From Bacteroidota bacterium (GTDB lineage Bacteria; Bacteroidota; Bacteroidia; B-17B0; Aurantibacillaceae), in assembly GCA_016185125.1 (NCBI GenBank), contig JACPOC010000025.1, positions 124,001-188,000 of the forward strand: a stretch of 64,000 nucleotides of DNA, given 5' to 3'. The position numbers and the translations under genes were made by a program. This document shows, in pieces, positions 61,478 to 64,000 of this stretch. Each line of letters begins with the position of its first letter. The first letter of the stretch is position 1. The notes under the pieces are model-generated. The model was not told the origin of the DNA. It saw nothing but the letters and a program-made list of their open reading frames with translations, and did not search any database.

Positions 61478-62752
61478 ATGAGGAATACAACAAATTTTTC
61501 AGTAAAAATTAAAAAAGCCTTGAGAGTTTTAGGCCCCGGCTTAATTACAGGGGCAAGCGATGATGATCCCTCCGGCATTGCAACATACTCACAGGCAGGT
61601 GCAGGCTTTGGATATTCCACGCTTTGGACTGCCCTGCTCACTTTTCCGTTAATGGCAGCTATTCAGGGCATGTGCGCACGAATTGGTATTGTAACACAAA
61701 AGGGTTTAACCGTAACCTTAAAGAACAATTATCCCAAAACCATATTATATATTGTACTTTTATTTAGCTTTCCTGCTATAACATTAAATATTGGAGCGGA
61801 TCTACAAGGAATGGCAGCGGTGGCTCATATGTTGGTTCCAGAGATACCCATTTTTGCTTTTAGTATTGCCATAACAGCTATTTTAATATTTGTAATTATT
61901 AAATATCCTTATCAAAAGTTAGCAAGAATATTGCGTTGGTTGTGCCTTTCATTACTGCTGTATATTCTCGTTCCTTTTTTGGTAACGCGTGATTGGACCG
62001 CGGTATTAAAAAGTACATTCATTCCTTCATTTCATTTTAATAAAGAGTTTCTATCCATACTTGTTGCTATTTTAGGCACTACTATTTCTCCCTACCTCTT
62101 TTTTTGGCAAGCTACTATGGAAGCAGAAGACATTGCCCATAAAAAAGGAAAGGTTATTGTAAATAATCAGATCCTCAGTAACATGAAAAAAGATGTAAAT
62201 TTTGGAATGCTGTTTTCTAACGTTGTAATGTTCTTTATAATCTTAACTACTGGAACGGTTCTGTATAGTGCAGGAATTCACACCATTGATACCGTTGAAC
62301 AAGCCGCAATGGCATTGGATCCTTTAGCAGGACACTTGACATATATTATTTTTGCAGCTGGCGTTTTAGGAACAGGGATGCTGGCCATACCTGTGTTGGC
62401 TGGAGCCCAATCTTATATGTTAGCTGAAACCTTTGGCTGGACGCAAGGCCTGGATAAAAAATTTAATGAAGCAAAAGGTTTTTATATAACCATCATCGCA
62501 TCACTCGTTGTTGGTTTATCACTTGATGCGCTCAGGATCAGTCCTATACACGCGCTCCTTTACACTGCCATTTTATATGGGCTTACCGCTCCTGTATTAA
62601 TAGCAGTTATATTACACATAGCAAATAACAAAAAGATAATGGGCGAATATACAAACGGTAAACTTTCAAATGTTTTAGGTTTTATCACTCTGATATTGAT
62701 GACGTTTGCAGCGGTGGCAATGCTTTATTTTCTATTTTCAAGCGGAAAATAA
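61478..62752 (+). CDS. Nramp-related divalent metal transporter with non-canonical motifs
   Basis: The 424-residue protein has about eleven helices and the Nramp helix-1 region LGPGLITGASDDDPSGIATYSQAGA (core SDDDPSGIATYSQAGA, about 27-42). Canonical Nramp proteins have DPGN in helix 1 and MPH in helix 6; here these are DPSG (Asp30) and ISPY (about 203-206, within LGTTISPYLFFWQAT). Loss of the Met ligand and the presence of Asp residues are features of Nramp relatives that move other divalent ions, such as Mg2+. It probably imports a divalent cation. It has its own 168-base upstream gap. Confidence 0.85.
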   Translation: MRNTTNFSVKIKKALRVLGPGLITGASDDDPSGIATYSQAGAGFGYSTLWTALLTFPLMAAIQGMCARIGIVTQKGLTVTLKNNYPKTILYIVLLFSFPAITLNIGADLQGMAAVAHMLVPEIPIFAFSIAITAILIFVIIKYPYQKLARILRWLCLSLLLYILVPFLVTRDWTAVLKSTFIPSFHFNKEFLSILVAILGTTISPYLFFWQATMEAEDIAHKKGKVIVNNQILSNMKKDVNFGMLFSNVVMFFIILTTGTVLYSAGIHTIDTVEQAAMALDPLAGHLTYIIFAAGVLGTGMLAIPVLAGAQSYMLAETFGWTQGLDKKFNEAKGFYITIIASLVVGLSLDALRISPIHALLYTAILYGLTAPVLIAVILHIANNKKIMGEYTNGKLSNVLGFITLILMTFAAVAMLYFLFSSGK

Positions 62753-62856
62753 CAACTTATTATGATTTTACATCCTAACCACATTGCGTAAATAGCAACA
62801 ATCTAATTGTCATCCCTACGTTTTTTTTAACAATTTAAATTATATAATTTAGCCAA

Positions 62857-63543
62857 ATGTCCGCAACCAAAAAGCACACCCATCATTGGTCAGAAAAAAT
62901 GGTCGGCACCACTAAACTTCTTATCAGTTTAACAGTGGCTGTTTTTGTATATATTATTTGTTACTTTCTAAAAATAGAACCAAGTAACCGGCTTATTTTA
63001 GGTTGGGATATGTTTTGCATTTCCATGATTTTATTTAGCTGGATATTATTTTTTACTACAGATTCAGATGATCTTTGTATTGTAGTTGAAAAACAAGACG
63101 ACGGCCTTAAAATAATATTTGCCATTGTTTTGATAGCGGTTTCATTTAGCATTTTTGGCACCCTGGCACTTTTACTTGAAAAAAATGAAACAACCATAAA
63201 TAAAATTTTGCACACCCTAATTTCGTTATCACCGGTGCTACTTTCATGGTTATTACTTCACACCATGTTTACAATACGGTACGCGCATTTGTACCACGAT
63301 CACAATTCATTAGGCACGGGCAGTAAAGTTGGCGGCATTGATTTTCCGTCTGATGAAGCTCCCGATTATATCGATTTCGCGTATTTTTCATTTGTTATCG
63401 GGATGACTTTTCAGGTATCAGACGTAGTTGTCACTTCTCGCGCCATAAGAAGATTTGTTCTGATGCACGGCATAATTTCTTTTGTTTTTAACACCATTAT
63501 TGTTGCATTAACTATTAATACACTTGCCGGGCTTAAAGAATAG
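62857..63543 (+). CDS. DUF1345 membrane protein
   Basis: The 228-residue protein has six hydrophobic helices. The C-terminal half (about 165-220) has the DUF1345 signature: APDYIDFAYFSFVIGMTFQVSDVVVTSRAIRRFVLMHG, with the core YFSFVIGMTFQVSDV. The family is found in many bacteria and has no established function. A short His-rich N-terminus (KKHTHHW) is present. It lies 104 bases after the Nramp-related gene and ends the metal and ion run. Confidence 0.87.
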   Translation: MSATKKHTHHWSEKMVGTTKLLISLTVAVFVYIICYFLKIEPSNRLILGWDMFCISMILFSWILFFTTDSDDLCIVVEKQDDGLKIIFAIVLIAVSFSIFGTLALLLEKNETTINKILHTLISLSPVLLSWLLLHTMFTIRYAHLYHDHNSLGTGSKVGGIDFPSDEAPDYIDFAYFSFVIGMTFQVSDVVVTSRAIRRFVLMHGIISFVFNTIIVALTINTLAGLKE

Positions 63544-63922
63544 ATAGCATAAACAGAGAAGCGCTTTCTATATTTAGGCGGCATCAATTAGAAAGTATAA
63601 GCAATGAGTTTAAATTTGAATAATATTCTAAGTATTTTGTTCGATACTTTGAAAGCTGCCCCGAAAAAAATATTATTAACTGCGAGATTGAAGTTTGGAA
63701 GAATATGGTGAAATTTAATTTTTTATCCGGACAAAGAAAGTATAGTAAAGTATAACGTACATATATTACCCAACCAATTTAGAGGAGTTATATTTTAATA
63801 TTTTAGGGTAACCAGCATCAACCAAATTGATTCATATTTGTTTAGGGATTTGGATAAAAGCTTTTGTAAATACTCTATAATTGCTTAACTTTAAGTGGTA
63901 AAATAAACATAAAACATTAAAG
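63544..63922. other. Intergenic region after the metal island
   Basis: This 379-base stretch has no clear gene. It contains one 35-codon ATG frame (63604-63711, starting MSLNLNNILSILFDTL) with no recognised family, probably by chance. A full Bacteroidota promoter (63864-63893) lies near its end. No terminator for the DUF1345 gene was seen. Confidence 0.55.
63864..63893 (+). promoter_or_regulatory. Bacteroidota-type promoter with both boxes
   Basis: TTG at 63864-63866 is followed after exactly 19 bases by TAACTTTA (63886-63893), one mismatch from TAnnTTTG. It lies 29 bases before the ATG of the gene cut by the window end, a normal promoter geometry. Confidence 0.6.
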
Positions 63923-64000
63923 ATGACAAAACTGCGACTTAACCTAAAATCAGCGTTCATCATCGCCTTAATTTTATTCTGTGTTCACAACGGATTCGCT
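63923..64000 (+). CDS. Exported protein, N-terminal fragment cut by the window edge
   Basis: Twenty-six codons are present: a basic start (MTKLRLNLK), a hydrophobic core (AFIIALILF) and a small-residue end (NGFA), a signal peptide. The protein is exported; nothing else can be said. The upstream promoter with proper spacing supports the start. Confidence 0.6.
   Translation, partial: MTKLRLNLKSAFIIALILFCVHNGFA

Noticed and set aside
63604-63711. 35-codon ORF in the last intergenic region as a gene
   Set aside because: It has no recognisable features and lies in AT-rich sequence where such frames are common.

Overview
The window is AT-rich bacterial chromosome from a member of the Bacteroidota. 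The evidence is lineage-specific: two type IX secretion (T9SS) type A cargo proteins and one gliding-motility-type C-terminal domain, the bacillithiol enzyme BshB1, DUF6660 and DUF5522 proteins, a CzcA-TolC fusion, the family usually called exported 'asparagine synthetase B', and promoter boxes of the TTG / TAnnTTTG type. LpxD shows an outer membrane. The order or genus cannot be fixed from this sequence. No rRNA, tRNA, CRISPR array, insertion sequence or prophage was found.

Layout. 1-8.7 kb (mostly minus strand): the start of glmS, a pseudouridine synthase with a huge lysine/serine-rich tail, yraN, small envelope proteins, an orphan histidine kinase and an AsmA-like protein. 8.8-14.4 kb: three secreted T9SS cargo proteins. 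14.5-23.6 kb: a frameshifted thioredoxin-like gene, a DUF5522 mini-protein, hutU, mscL, an OmpA-type lipoprotein, acs, a frameshifted ogt, and the (p)ppGpp synthetase/hydrolase. 23.6-30.2 kb: a tight six-gene minus-strand operon (acetyltransferase, glycosyltransferase, asnB-type amidotransferase, epimerase, glycosyltransferase, murB) that looks like a surface-glycan locus. 30.3-39.9 kb: glycosyltransferase, lpxD, bshB1, hydrolase, LD-carboxypeptidase, a NUMOD4/HNH-like protein, metG, an unknown exported protein and a fatty acid desaturase. 40.0-41.7 kb: a likely cold-response pair (DEAD-box helicase plus cold shock protein) with a long leader, a good promoter and a clear terminator. 41.7-47.0 kb: an OmpA-type protein, and a response regulator with a cytoplasmic histidine kinase carrying 23 copies of a 21-residue coiled-coil repeat.

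47.3-63.5 kb is a co-directional run of metal and ion transport genes: DUF6660, a CzcA-TolC fusion, CzcB, lipoamide dehydrogenase, an SPFH lipoprotein, MgtC, a 54-aa protein, a two-helix channel-like protein with an atypical pore loop, an unknown lipoprotein, a ZIP-like transporter lacking the usual histidines, a bestrophin-like channel, a Zn/Cd-type P-ATPase with a His-rich N-terminus, an Nramp relative with altered metal-site motifs, and a DUF1345 protein. The efflux part is a known type. The middle part (55.0-59.3 kb) combines a membrane scaffold, a Mg-type protein, two channel-like proteins and unknowns in tight spacing, and is the best candidate here for an undescribed functional unit.

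Two genes (14.57 kb and 20.86 kb) are each broken by a single-base change in an A-run. This may be real decay or an assembly error, and it should be settled before either is called a pseudogene.
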